Assembly: GCA_037975125.1 (NCBI GenBank)
Contig: CM075854.1
Location: forward strand, 60,609,926 to 60,673,925
Direction: 5' to 3'
Source: Latrodectus hesperus
Taxonomy: Eukaryota; Arthropoda; Arachnida; Araneae; Theridiidae
DNA: 64,000 bases
The notes under the pieces were generated by a model. The model made no database searches. It had not been told where the DNA came from and saw nothing but the letters and a program-made list of their open reading frames with translations. This document shows positions 31,897 through 44,879 of this stretch, one piece after another. The translations under genes and the position numbers were made by a program. Position 1 is the first letter of the stretch; each line of letters starts with the position of its first letter.

Positions 31897-33437
31897 AACT
31901 GCTGGACAATTGCTAAGGACGGATAACACTATCATCAATAGCAACCACAAAATGAAGGGAAGCAAAATGTGGAAAATTAGAATAAGTGCAGGGTATAGTA
32001 AGAAGAAGTATGCGTATGCAAATTTTTTTCCACGTCTGTTCATCACGTGAAAGCGTTCATTAGAGCCTTAAAGGTTTTGACGCGTGTGGACAGTTGTTTC
32101 AAGTCAAAGTTTTACAGTAAAGATTTAATAGACGAACTTGAAATTGTTAGCATGTCTTTTCGACATCACTTAGATGATTTTATGCGTGGCCGAATTATTG
32201 GAAAGATCGAAGAAGGGAGAAAAATAACAGATTTTGCCAGGGAGTTCGACATCGCCCACAGCGTTGTTTCACGGCTGTGGAAGTCATTTAAAACTACTGG
32301 AATATATAGTAGGTGGAACGGGGAAAATCGTGTTAGAAGTACGACGCCTGCAGAAGAAAGATATATCGTCCTATCAGCAAAAAAGAACAGGCGCACCACA
32401 GCTCAGCAGGTGGCAAATCAGTTTCTTGCTGCCTTAGGAAAGCAGATCTCCCGAAAACCTGTTGCCAGACGTTTGAGGGGAGGAGGACTGTACTCCCGCA
32501 GATAAATTGTGAGTGTCCCATTGACAAGACAGCACCGTACTGACCGTTTGCAAAGGTGTCGTGAGTATCGCAATTGGACTGAACAGGACTGGGCATGCGT
32601 ACTATTCTCAGATGAGAGTAGGTTCAATCTGTCATCGAATTGTAGACGCCAACTGATCTGGCGCGAGAGTGGTACTGTTTATCGTCCAGAAAATATCCAG
32701 GAAAGGGACCGATATCCGACATGCAGTGTCATGGTGTGGGCCGGCATCATGATCAAGGGCCGCGATGGAACTATGACGGAGTGCGGTTGCGAATGGAACT
32801 ATGACGGACCAACGATACATTAAAAAAGTTCTACTTCCTCATGTTCGTCTTTTCCGTGGTGCTGTCGGTGATAAATTTGTTTTTATGGACGACAACGCAA
32901 CATATCATCGAACACTCGCTGTTCAAGATTGTCTAGACAGCGAGGGTATTCAACGCCTCGTTTGGCCATCACGTTCTCTAGATCTAAACCCCATTGAAAA
33001 TGTGTTGGATGCCTTGGGGAGGCAAGTTACTGGTCAAAACTATCCTCCGACAAACAAGAACACCCTCATTCGTGCACTCCCAGAGGAATGGGATAAATTG
33101 CCTCAAGAGCTGCTGGATAATGTTGTGCAAAGTATGATACGACGTGTGGAATGTTGCATCCCACTCCACGGTGGACATATCCCGTACTGATACCTTTCTT
33201 CAAGGTGCCTGCTGAATTTTAGATGCATTGTTCCATTTTTCAGTATGCAGCATCAAATGAATCTTTTTTTTTCTTTTAGATGTTTCACAGCTTTTGTACT
33301 TTCCAGATAATAAATATTCTTTATTTTAATGTCTGAACAGTGTGGCAACTATATTTTATCCTGCTAGCTCTCATGTCTCGTTTAATGTTATGTTACATTG
33401 CAATTTTTGATCCGTCCTTAGCAATTGTCCAGCAGTG
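31897..33437 (+). mobile_element. Tc1 element, copy a of a three-copy family
   Basis: 1,541 bp between TA sites (31895-31896 and 33438-33439). The terminal inverted repeats are about 28 bp and begin with CACTGCTGGACAATTGCTAA (first base mutated on the left side). The same family recurs at 38549-40087 (inverted orientation) and 46765-48158. Confidence 0.93.
32047..33190 (+). pseudogene. Tc1 (DD34E) transposase of copy a, broken in three frames
   Basis: N-terminal paired-type HTH in 32047-32505 (MSFRHHLDDFMRGRIIGKIE, FDIAHSVVSRLWKSFK), then a TAA after LYSRR. A second frame (up to 32823) holds the first catalytic Asp in LFSDESRFNLSS. The third frame (32801-33190) holds MDDNATYHRTLAVQDCLDS and NPIENV. 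I count 34 residues between the second Asp and the Glu, so it is a DD34E Tc1 type. The shift between the last two frames sits in a short duplicated stretch (GGAACTATGACGGA twice, about 32767-32811), shared exactly with copy b. Confidence 0.9.
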
Positions 33438-33439
33438 TA

Positions 33440-36400
33440 ATAGTTTTTAAACTGTCTGAGACTGGGGTGCTTCAAATAGCGCTTAAAATGCCATTGCCTA
33501 ATATCGATCTCTCTGATCGATAATGATCGGAAATATTAAAATCACAGTATCTGAGTTTAAAACATCATGACAGTTACAAACATTAATTCACTTGGATAAA
33601 CATTTGGAGAACACCTGAAACTTGGATAAATCATGCAATACCAAATATGTACCTCCTTTCACATTTGATTAGTAATTTCCCATAAACATAAAATTTTTTA
33701 ATGCTTTTGTGTGTGTGTGAGTAAGAAAATCACACTAACCACAAAATCTCAGCCGCACGACTTCGAAATTATAAAAATCGATAAAGGACAATCGAATATC
33801 GATATAGGCAAGGAACAGCCCAGTACTTTTCTGTTGGGATTTGTCCACCATACTACCTTGCACTTGACGATATCGAGTATCATTGCAAAGAGCTTTCAAA
33901 AGCACGAAAACATTTGCATCAAAATTTTAGATGTATTTTTAATATATTTTTATTTTAATCATCATTACTTAAGTTTATGTAGTTCATTTAAATTATTGAC
34001 TTTTTGAAACGAGAAAAATCATTTTTGATTAATATAATTCCTTGCAACAGGCATGTTTAATAGTTTACGTGTTAAAATATAATAAAATGTAATTATATTA
34101 CATGTCTTAGTTTTTGTAAGAAAAATAAGCAAAAATGCTTTAAAAAATAACTTAATGTCATTTTTTTTAATATTTCCGTTATAAAGTATTAATGATTTGT
34201 ATATTATATTTGAATATACTTTATAATCAAAAAAATACCTGATGCATTTATTTTTCCTTCTTTCTTAAATATGTTATGTTCAAATTTCTTTTCTTTTTTT
34301 TTAATCAACGGATCTATTTGATAACAACAATCGTTACTTAATTTTGCTAATCTTCAAAATATAAATTTCTGTTATCTGAGGATTAAACTTATTCGTTTAA
34401 AAAGTATTTAGTATCAAGTTATTCAGTTTTAATAACAAATAGTAATTTTTTTAATCTGATTAACAATTTCTTTGGCAAATTATTTCATCATAATAAAGGT
34501 AATTTTATGTGAAAATAATTGTAAAACTAAATTAACACATTTCAAATCCCATTTAAAATTATTATTCATGTAATATTTAAATACTTTCCGTACTTTTCTA
34601 TATTAAATATTTTTAAGATAATATGGATTTATTTTGCTTTTGATATCTGTCACATTAATAAAGTACTGAGCAAAATTTAATAGAGGACTTTAAACAACCT
34701 TATTTTTTTATTATATTTTATAAGCAAATTTAAATTAAACTCAATCGAAATTAATTTTAAACATTGTGTCTGCTAACTTCTTTCAGATATTTTAATTTCA
34801 TTAAAATTTCTAAATGCTTTCATTATTGTTTGGTATCATTTCATTTTAAATATAAGCTCTAACATAACTTACACTTTTTACTGCCACGTTACGATTGTAA
34901 TATGTGATAAGATAAATTTTTAATTACTATGCATTATAATACTAATTGTTTTAGATTTTTCTTTATGTCATTTTTTATCGCTGAAAACTTTTCTAGTTGT
35001 TCTAGCAATAGATTTTTATTTTAAAATTTCAAAACATTTCATAAAGAAATATGTATATATATTCTAAAATGAAATATAAATACAGCTTTATTTAATAATT
35101 TATGTAATATTAATATTGATTATCATTGCAACAGGATGGAATAATATTTTAAATCAAACTAATTTGTTAGAGTTTTTATTTACGTATAAAAATTCTAAGC
35201 AGAAATAGACATTATCTAAAACATATATGATATTGGTAGATGATACATAAGAATAATAAAAAAAAATTATCATAATATCTTTTTTTAAAAAAATTCATTT
35301 TATTAATTTTGTGTTTTTGTTATCAAAAAGAGTGATAAAATATGGGAAAATCTAGTCTTAATTTAATAAAAAGGAATTTTTGCAAGAAATGCGATTAATC
35401 ATTGGGACAACGGTAAAATAAAAGTTCTTATGACAGTTTATTAATCCATTACGCATATCAATAAATTGGCTTTTCTGCATATGTGAAAAATGATAATTTG
35501 TAAAAAAATGTAAATATTAAATTTGTAAATGATATTCGAAATTAATATATTACAGTATTTATCAGAAAAAACTAGCATTTTGAAAAGTGTAATTCATATG
35601 TCCTAACAAACTAAGAGTTTCAATTAAGAATAATACTTACAGTGATTTTTGGCTGAAAGGTCACATGATTTACACACACACACAGACACACTTCAAAATT
35701 CCTATAAAAAACACTAAGAACTACAGATACTTCGCTGAAAGTAAGAGAGAAGACTGATTATTTATGTTATTCTGTTTTCTAATATTGTATAATTAAAAAA
35801 TCTTTTAAATTATACAATATTAGAAAATTAATTATAAAGTTTTTACCCAAAGATATCTATTGTCTGTTCAAACAAATAAACGGATATATCCTGATATATT
35901 CTATAAGTTACAAAATCAAAAACATATTTTCTATCTCGGATTATTATACCTTTTGTTAGAATTCAAACTATTTCAATTTTATATTAGACTGTCATGATGA
36001 ATACAATGTTTCTTTCTCTTTTCCTTCAATAAATAAAAATCCTCAAAGACTTTTTACTGATAAACCAAAAATTTTTCATAAAAATGCATTGTTTACATCA
36101 TATAGACATCTCAAAAGGAAATATCATGTTTCAGTGAATTAAATGGCAAAAATAAATTGTCCCAGTTCATGTTGGCCTTCAATGTTGCCCATAATTTCAG
36201 TTTAAAAGATGATGATTAAGTTTTTTCGTTCTTCGTCAAACGGCATTTTCTGTCTCGCAATAAATATTTCAAAAAAGTACTTTTCTTTGTCTTCTTATAT
36301 TGTATCAGTTCTTATTTACTTATTTTCAAAAGTGCTCATTTTAACATAGCTGTTAAGGCCAGTTATTTAATGCACTAAATACAAAATTTTCTCGACATCT

Positions 36401-36850
36401 ACGTATGTTTTCTTCTAACCATGTAGACGATAGCTTTATTATATAATTACAAATGTAATTTTTTTATATTGCTAAGATCATAATGTAAAAAATATAGAAA
36501 AGTCTATTAAAATCTTAAAAATTTAGCCCATAGAAATGAAAATGTCAGCAAATATCTGAAAATACTTAAAAATCATTGAAATTATTGTTCATTAAGCATT
36601 ACTTCAAGGATAATACACTCAATTCCAAAAGTTAAGCCCGAAGAATGTAAAATAAGAAAAAAAAATCCACAAATACTGCTTTGATTGACACAAACTTCGG
36701 CACGAAAGTAGCATATATATTTATGCATAAAATAAAATCAATAATTATATGCGAAAATGAAACTAATATTAAATTTTTGTAAGTTATCAGATAATGACAT
36801 ACTGGAGATTTAAAAAGAATTATGTAAAAAGTGGAAATAAACAGCATAAA
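33440..36850. other. AT-rich DNA without recognisable gene
   Basis: More than 3 kb of A/T-dominated sequence. A plus ORF at 33711-34007 and several short ones have no family features and biased Ile/Phe/Asn content. A short (CA)n tract lies near 35676. Confidence 0.4.
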
Positions 36851-36873
36851 ATGAAAAAAAGGACATTAATAGG

Positions 36874-37350
36874 CTATGTGATCCCCACCCTCATCTGTAT
36901 ATAAAGTTTACACCTTGTGACCATGCTTTCAATTAGGTGGTCAACCACCGCATAATTAAGCAATAGCCATTCTTCTTGTACAGCAGTTTCCAGCTCAATA
37001 AGAGCGGCTGGAGGTGGAAGACGTGAAAATACATCATGGCCGAGAGCATACCAAAAATTTTCAAGGAGATTAAGGTCGAGCAAATACGCTGGCCACGCCA
37101 TACGTGCAATCCCTTCACTCTCCAGGTAGTCATCGACGATGTCAGCTATATGGGGACGTGCGTTATCGTCCATTAAAACAAAAGTAGGGCCAACTGCTGC
37201 GTACTATCTCACAATTTCTGAATTTCCTCTTTTGAGGTATGAGGAAGACAATAATCATGTTCCACTTTTACAGATAACAGTGATTGAACTCCAGGATCGC
37301 ATCAGTACTGCGTTGTTTAAAATTAACGGGAACATACTTAGACTAGTATG
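36874..37350 (-). pseudogene. Tc1 transposase C-terminal fragment, different family
   Basis: The open part (36874-37173) starts LMDDNARPHIADIVDDYLES, continues LLENFWYALGHDVFSR and ends IQMRVGIT. The second Asp and the Glu of the DDE triad are present. Upstream, a degraded frame (to about 37350) has AVGPTFV. No inverted repeats were found, so this is a truncated relic. Confidence 0.8.
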
Positions 37351-37359
37351 ATTACTGCA

Positions 37360-38548
37360 TGGATATTTAGCACATAAAACATGTTTATTTCACAGATATT
37401 TGGTAAGAAAAACGTGACTGTTACATAAATATTTGAGACGCGTAAAACAAGAAAACAAAAAGTTGGGCTTGGATTAAAATGTGAATAACGCAGAATATCA
37501 GAAAATTTGTAATGATATGTCAACGAACTTTAAAATACGCTTTTCACACATTGTATTACTAACTACTTCTTGTGAAATACTTTCATATTAAAATTCGATT
37601 GATTACTTGAAATCACACTGCTATGAAATCTATTAAGTATCTAAGCCTTGCAAATTTAAAAAGCAATTTGTAATATATTCATGCATCTTTTAAACACAAT
37701 TTAGTAAAAATTTATAAGCTACTAATCTGATAAAATACTTAGAAACTTTTATGAGGAAATTAGATTATAGTTACAACTTTCAATGAAACGAAGCGAATGA
37801 ATTCTTTAAAAAAATGTATCTTGCTTTAACTGTGAAACGTAGTTGTTTATGAGAAAACGTGAGAAATGCTTTTGTAATTTTTATTTTACCTTGAAAAAAC
37901 ATAAGTAACATTAATAATATATTTTAAAAATACTATTAGATTTATTCATTTATTTTTAAGGATTATTATACTATTAGAATTATTCAAATTAGTTTTCGCA
38001 AAATTTACATTAAATGTGATTAGTAAATTTTTGTCTTTCGTTTATATATTTTTGAGATGATTTAGAAGCTATTATGATTTCTTATAAAAAGTACGTACAA
38101 AAGTCCTTAAATTCATTTGAACATTTTAAGGCTCAAAATTTGCTATATAGTTAAATTGATGAGTCTCATGAAATTATAAGAAAAGCTTTTAAATTATGAA
38201 ATGAGCCAAATTTATATATATAATTTTTATTGACTTCCTTTTTTTTTACTAGAAAAGTTGAAAAATAGTATGATTTGTAAGTATTTTCATTTAATATTGA
38301 ATCGCCCATATTTTTGCTTGTAAAAACATTTTAGTAATAACTTTGAGTGCTAAAAACTCGCAATAAATTTTTTTTATAAATTTAAAATTTACAATTCTTT
38401 AAAATTAGGAAAAGAACTGTATTTTTAGGATAAATTTCTATTACAAATTTAATTCGATTACTTGTATATATAATTGCATAGAATCATTTATTATCCTTCT
38501 TCTTGAAAATCGAATCGTCCAGTTTTTAACTATGAAAGCTATTTTATA
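37360..38548. other. AT-rich spacer, nothing recognised
   Basis: No ORF with family features, no repeats or RNA genes seen. Confidence 0.4.
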
Positions 38549-40087
38549 AACTGCTGGACAATTGCTTAGGACGGATCACAAATTGCAATGTAGCATAACA
38601 TTAAGCGAGACATGAGGCCTAGTAGGATAAAATATAGTTGCCACACTGTTCAGACATTAGAATAAAGAATATTTATTGTTCTGGAAAGTACAAAAGCTGT
38701 GAAACATCTTAAAGAAAAAAAAAAGGTTCATTTGATGCTGCATACCGAAAAATGGAACAATGCATCTAAAAGTCAACAGGCACCTGGGAGAAAGGTATCA
38801 GTACGGGATATGTCCACTGTGATGCAACATTCCACACGTCGTATCATACTTTGCACAACATTATCCAGCAGCTGTTGAGGCAATTTATCCCATTCGTCAC
38901 GGAGTGCACGGATGAGGGTGTTCTTGTTTGTCGGAGGATAGTTTCGACCAGCAACTTGCCTCCCCAAAGCATCCCACACATTTTCAATGGGGTTTAGATC
39001 TGGAGAACGTGATGGCCATACGAGGCGTTGAATACCCTCACTGTCTAGACAATCTTGAACAGCGAGTCTTCGATGACATGTTGCGTTGTCGTCCATAAAA
39101 ACAAATTTATCACCGACAGCACCACGGAAAAGACGAACATGAGGAAGTAGAACTTTTTTAATGTATCGTTGGTCCGTCATAGTTCCATTCGCAACCGCAC
39201 TCCGTCATAGTTCCATCGCGGCCCTTGATCATGATGCCGGCCCACACCATGACACTGCATGTCGGATATCGGTCCCTTTTCTGGATATTTTCTGGACGAT
39301 AAACAGTACCACTCTCGCACCAGATCAGTTGGCGTCTATCATCCGATGACAGATTGAACCTACTCTCATCTGAGAATAGTACGCATGCCCAGTCCTGTTC
39401 AGTCCAATTGCGATGCTCACGACACCATTGCAAATGGGCAGTACGGTTCTGTCTGGTCAATGGGACACACACAACAGGTCTGCTGGCGTATTGTTCTCCT
39501 CCCCTCAAACGTCTGGCAACAGTTTTTCGGGAGATCTGCTTTCCTGAGGCAGCAAGAAACTGATTTGCCACCTGCTGAGCTGTGGTATGCATGTTCCTTT
39601 TTGCTGATAGGACGATATATCTGTCTTCTGCAGGCGTCGTACTTCTAACATGACCTCCCCCGTGCCGCCTACTACACATTTCACTAGTTTTAAATAACTT
39701 CCACAGCCGTGAAACAACGCTGTGAGCGATGTCGAACTCCCTGGCAACATCTGTTATTTTTCGCCCTTCTTTGATCTTTCCAATAATTCGGCCACGCATA
39801 AAATCATCTAAGTGATGTCGGGGAGACATGCCAAAAATTTCAAATTCATCTGTTAAATCTTTCCTGTAAAACTTTGACTTGAAAGAACAACTGTCCACAC
39901 GCGTCAAAACCTTTAAAGCTCTAATGAACGCTATCACGTGATGAAAAGACGTGGAAAAAAATTTGCATACACATACTTCTTCTTACTATATCCCGCACTT
40001 ATTTTAATTTTCCACATTTTGCTTCCTTTCATTTTGTGGTTGCTATGGATGATAGTGTTATCCGTCCTTAGCAATTGTCCAGCAGTA
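38549..40087 (-). mobile_element. Tc1 element, copy b
   Basis: 1,539 bp between TA sites (38547-38548 and 40088-40089), with the same inverted repeats as copy a in inverted orientation. It is the least damaged of the three copies. Confidence 0.93.
38773..39937 (-). pseudogene. Tc1 (DD34E) transposase of copy b, single frameshift
   Basis: The first frame (39158-39937, 259 codons) holds both HTH motifs, the GRIIGKIKEGRKITDVAREF region and the first catalytic Asp in LFSDESRFNLSS. The second frame (38773-39180) holds MDDNATCHRRLAVQDCLDSE and SPDLNPIENVWDALGRQ. The frames overlap by 23 bp at the duplicated GGAACTATGACGGA stretch found also in copy a. Apart from that one shift the protein is complete, including WDALGRQV and the C-terminal helix. 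Confidence 0.92.
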
Positions 40088-40462
40088 TATTAATTCTTTA
40101 ATTCTAAAAATAATTAAAAATTTATAAACTATTTAAAACAAAAATTAAGCAATTGCTATGCTCTTAAACTCTGGAATGAGCATAGATAAACTTTGTCATT
40201 TACAATCTTCATTTTGCCAGCAAAATTGCATTGAACAATATGAAACCCTTTAAATGGAATAATCCAATTTTGTTTATGAAAGCCATTCGCTTTTAATTTT
40301 CATTGATTATGAATAATTAGTTTCAATTTTATATTGTTAATTTATATACAGCTATGTAAATTTAGATTAAAATAAAATAATTAAGACAATTTAATTTATA
40401 AACATAAAATAATATGATTAATAGACTGCAAATGATATTAAGAAATTTTGCTTTAATCTTCA

Positions 40463-40672
40463 ATGTCGAATTTTGCTTGTTCTAGTTTTCAAGATTTTTT
40501 AAACAGTGTAGGAATAAGTAGCATAAGTTCAGATAAAAAATCTGCTCAACAAAAATTTTTTTCTTCAAATAAGGAACAAGCAATTTATAAAAATGTATTG
40601 AATACCACGAATAATAGAAAAGATGAACTACACAAGCAATGCTGCGCAGATATTGAGTACTTCATTCTTTAA
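40463..40672 (+). CDS. Possible small ORF or exon, unknown
   Basis: A 69-codon ORF, MSNFACSSFQDFLNSVGISS, with balanced amino-acid composition unlike the surrounding AT noise. No domain is recognised and no clear splice sites border it. It could be an exon of an unidentified host gene. Confidence 0.25.
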   Translation: MSNFACSSFQDFLNSVGISSISSDKKSAQQKFFSSNKEQAIYKNVLNTTNNRKDELHKQCCADIEYFIL

Positions 40673-40727
40673 ACAAATAATCAAATCACTTTTACAGAGC
40701 GTTACTGTGTGAGAGTAGTCCAGGTAC

Positions 40728-42305
40728 CTGGCCATGCGGTCCCACTGGCTTAAAATAGCTTTGAATTGGCATTCTGCTATGCTTGTCTAGAAAATAAAGA
40801 ATTTTAATCATGAGGTAAATTCGCAAACTGAATTTTAAAGTCGCATAAGTTTTAGAATGGAAAAAAATGAAATTACTCAGAAATTTAGATGAGAAAAAAT
40901 CACATCAGAACTAACTTGTTTCCTTTATAATACAGATACATAATTCCTAATTTTTTTCCACGCGTATTTAGGTTTAAAAAATACTGAAAAAGTTTTATTA
41001 TAATGTAGCAAATAATAATTCACTTAATCAAATTTATGACACTTGATTCCGTAAAAGTGAAATATTTTCTTATATTACTGCGTGTATGTGTAATAGCGTA
41101 TTAATATTTTTCAATTTTTCAAAATTTGCAAGTTAGTAACTCTGAACACTTCTTGAATCTTACTGGTACAAAACTGGCTACAAGAAAATGCTAAAATGTG
41201 TGAGGAATATGGGAAAAAATGTTTTCCCAATAAGGTGATTCTGATGTGGTTTTACTATATAATGTTAATAGAATTTCCTTTATGGCGTGTGTAAAATATT
41301 TGCTGCTTTTCTTTTAATATATAAATAGTATAATGTGAGTAAAATGAAAGAACTTACCATAAAAACAGTTTATTTTTTCATGCCTATAATGTAATTTGTG
41401 TATAAGTCAGTGATTTTTGAAGTTATATAATCTAATATAGACTATCATATATAAATATTCTAATAAAAAGTGTAGACACCTCCGTGCAGTTGAAAGCCAA
41501 GCGGCGGTTGTTTTAAGATATTTTTTTTAAAAATCTGTTGATTAAAGCAGCTTCGAAGAAGACTTTTCATAGAATGAAATCCATATTTCCATGTTGCAAA
41601 AAAGAAAAATTGGAAAAATCCTAAGCACCACTTCTCTATACATGTATGATAACCTGCATCATTAAATTTAAAACTAATAAAAAATTGTTTTCTGAAAAGA
41701 TAATTCTGAATAAAAAGCTTCATCATACAAACAGAAAGCTGCATTAGCAATAAAAAACCGTGAAATTCTTTGACAAAATTACTAAACTAACCACGATAAT
41801 CATTAAGGTAATTTAATTAGATGAAATAGCGAATGTAAAAATAACTCCATATATGGACGCAATCTAGTATTATTATACCACACAGCGTTATACTGTACAC
41901 TGTAGAAACTAAGCAATAGTAAATAATTTTCAGAAATAATTTTCATAATTTGTTCAGAACTAACTATCCAAAACGAGAAAATCATAATCGAAAAAATATT
42001 TTAAAAGGATTAATTTTAGCAATAACATTGAATAATTAATTTGACTATACCTCTAATAATTATTAATATTGCTTGTATGATTAATATTACAAATAAATAA
42101 TATCGGTAACGATGAATAAATTATTTACCTGACAAAGTTCGCGAAATCTAATGGCTAAAGCATCAAGAAGAGATATCAAATGATTGCGAAGCGAAGAACA
42201 CACAACCTCCTTAGTTAAAGGTCCAGTTTTGTTATTCTTTATCCAGGCTGCTTCATAATCCGTACAATTTGCATCATATGGTGGAGGAAGTAACTTTTGC
42301 TCTGT
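40728..42305 (-). CDS. Two candidate host exons, unidentified gene
   Basis: Exon 42129-42305 (177 bp, 59 codons, phase 0) lies between a TATTACAG acceptor and a GTAAAT donor. It encodes LPPPYDANCTDYEAAWIKNN followed by KTGPLTKEVVC and a helical stretch ending FRELCQ. Exon 40728-40786 (59 bp) lies between a TATTTTCTAG acceptor and a GTACCT donor and encodes TSIAECQFKAILSQWDRMA. Phases agree. The PYD-x-x-C-T-D-Y ... W ... GPLT motif recalls the extracellular Cys region of DEG/ENaC channels, but the helical continuation does not fit well, so I leave the gene unnamed. Neighbouring exons were not found. Confidence 0.35.
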
Positions 42306-42381
42306 CTGTAATAGATAGAAAGAATTATTTGAAATATATATTCACTGTGATTATTTGATTAATTGATTCTTTAAACATTCG

Positions 42382-42500
<119 letters not shown>

Positions 42501-42641
42501 CACACAATTACGTAAATCATTTAAAGATTGTAATCTTCCAACAAAATCATATTACGAGATAATTATTTAGTGAAAAGTTAAAAATATTTGTTGGTTAATA
42601 GATGTTCCTTATTAAATAAAAGTTTTTTTAGACAAAAAGTA

Positions 42642-43467
42642 CAGTATTCCCCCAATAACGCGTTTTCATATTACGCGATTTCATGTCCCTCATATAACGC
42701 GTGTTTTCTCCAATATAATGCATTGATTACCCACGTTATAATTCTGTACTGCGAAATTTATAAAGATTGCTACAGTTCACAATCCATTTCGCGTACGTTT
42801 GCTCATTGTGTCAATCGTTTTCTCTTATAAAATTAAATTAAATAACACATTATTGACATTTGAACATTCTGCTTAAAAAAGATGTCTGTGGAACATTATT
42901 TCAAATAGCTCTTACATCGAATAAACATGTAATAAGTGTTTTGGAATTATTTGATTTATTTGAAAGCAACTATTTTTTTATCTACATTTGTATAAGTTTT
43001 TTTTATTTAAAATGTTCTTAATTTGATTTTAATAAAACGCACTCATCTCGTTTATAACATAACTTTTCCTTAATATTCGATTTAAACCCTCTTTAACGTT
43101 AAAAGATAAACTGATTCATCTGGACATAACGTTTCCCTATAAAGCGGAATCAATACACCGTGTTATAGGAGGGATTGCCTCCCGCCCTGTCTAGTCACCC
43201 TGTCTACTATGGATAGGGAGGTTCTGGGTTCGAGTCCCTGTTCGGGCATGTACTATCTCTCTCTATCTATCCTCTCTCTGTTCTTTCTGTGTATGAATGT
43301 GTTGTAAATAATTACCTACCCTATAAAAGGGTCCCTATGGCATGTGTGTACTGAAGAAGTCGGACTCCACACCAAAATATGGTTCAGTTGAAAAAGTGGA
43401 GCAGCGCACCCCATATTGCCAGCCTAGCTGGCACACGACAATAACAACAACATAGGAGGGATTGCTG
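42642..43467. mobile_element. Pogo/Tigger-like MITE, interrupted by a SINE
   Basis: Ends are CAGTATTCCCCCAATAACGC on the left and the inverse of CAGCAATCCCTCCTATAACA on the right, with TA target sites (42640-42641 and 43468-43469). The CAGT/CAATCCC-type terminus followed by AT-x-x-CGCG is typical of Tigger-derived MITEs. There is no coding capacity. The SINE at 43179-43451 has inserted into the right terminal repeat. Confidence 0.75.
43179..43451 (+). mobile_element. tRNA-derived SINE (family A) with (ACA)n-type tail
   Basis: tRNA-like head with B box GGTTCGAGTCC (about 43226-43236), body, and tail ACGACAATAACAACAAC. It is flanked by a perfect 14-bp target duplication ATAGGAGGGATTGC (43165-43178 and 43452-43465) inside the Tigger-like MITE. 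A 3' fragment of the same family lies at 63330-63404. Confidence 0.9.
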
Positions 43468-43539
43468 TATAGCTGATTGAATACAATTCTCGACAAAATA
43501 ATAATCTTAAATTATATACGCTTAAGAATCTTTACAAAA

Positions 43540-44150
43540 ATTAATTATTTTCTTCAGCTACGAATAATATAAATTCATGGTATTCAAATGTTGTTATAAA
43601 TCCCATCCAGAATAGCTGAGCTTCACCAGATCCATGAGCCCATGCACTCTCAAAAAATCAAGAAAAAGGAGAGGGTCTCCAAGGAGCTCCTCCATCGAGA
43701 ATTGAGTGCACTCAAGTAAGTGTTGAGGACTAGCCTCGTTGGAGTTGCACTTTTTACAGATAGGGAAATGCTGAATACGATGATCAAAGGATAGGCAACT
43801 GATGTGTCCACTAATAAATCTACTAATCGCATTCTTGTCAGCTCTAGAACCCACAAAGTCAATGGCTGCCTCTGGCTGCCTACGGTAGTACCAAGCATGA
43901 GTAGGGGGATGCTGCCAAGTATTTGAAATAGCATTTTTACAAGCAGAGTATAGTTCTGCATAAGATCCTCTACTGCTTCGCCAGATCTGGAAGAGCCCTC
44001 CTTCGCCAGTGCGTCAGCTCACTAATTTCCAAAAAACCTACATGAGAGGTTTGCAACCTACATCGCTCATTTCCGAACAAACCTACATTTGAATACCAAG
44101 CTCTTTGTAAAGGAAAAGGGGACAGCTTCTGTTGATACAAGATCTGGAGC
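43540..44150 (-). pseudogene. LINE 3' fragment: RNase H and Cys/His tail domain, frameshifted
   Basis: C-terminal end of a non-LTR retrotransposon ORF2. The frame 43594-43854 carries SRFISGHISCLSFDHRIQHF, the zinc-ligand motif CKKCNSNEASPQHLLEC and the end PLLFLDFLRVHGLMDLV. Upstream shifted frames include a RNase H remnant (ADALAKEGSS near 44000). The same protein family is seen at 57256-57891. After the stop comes GGGATTTATAACAACA, a tail like that of the other copy. The 5' extent is unclear. Confidence 0.75.
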
Positions 44151-44345
44151 CACAATGGTAGAAGTCTTACTTTGCTCCTGGCTTCACCTGCAGATATTAG
44201 CTGGGCAGAATGGAATAGCCTTCACGCCTTGGGTACCAGGAGAATACACTACCAACGTACTTCACCCGTTCTGTCCATGAACACCCCCTCGCCGCGGTGT
44301 GACCATCTGCAGGATTTGAGAAGGTGGTATCCACCAAATAAATCT

Positions 44346-44349
<4 letters not shown>

Positions 44350-44388
<39 letters not shown>

Positions 44389-44394
44389 ATATAT

Positions 44395-44446
<52 letters not shown>
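44350..44446. repeat. (AT)n microsatellite with ATT interruptions
   Basis: About 95 bp of AT repeats with AATATATAAT interruptions. It produces spurious Ile/Tyr ORFs. Confidence 0.95.
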
Positions 44447-44447
<1 letters not shown>

Positions 44448-44879
44448 GTTTAATAACATTGAATTTAAAGAAAAACCGATGGACTGCTTCATTTGACACT
44501 TAGAAATTAATTAAATCATGGATATATCATTTCTTGCTTTTTTAAATTATTTAGAGATTATTACATTTGATTATCATCAGATTATTTTAAATTTAAGAGC
44601 AACGCAGGAAACTATAATTCTGAGTGTGAAAAAATAAGGTAAGAACCATTTTCATTATCCTTGAATAATTTTCCAATATTCTTGAATATTTTTAATAGTA
44701 AATGCAATGGGATTACATTTCAGAGCAATTTTCTGAACAAATTCTATAGTGATCATGATTCTGAATGATTAAAATTTTAACTTCATGAAACATTTTCGGT
44801 ACTATTTTAGGAAGAATAAATGGTTCGTTCAACCGCTAAGTGGGCCGAGTTTCCCCATCATGCGTCAATAATTTTGAAT

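Noticed and set aside
33711..34007. 98-codon plus ORF
   Set aside because: Ends in low-complexity Phe/Tyr/Leu residues, starts in a GT run, no family signature.
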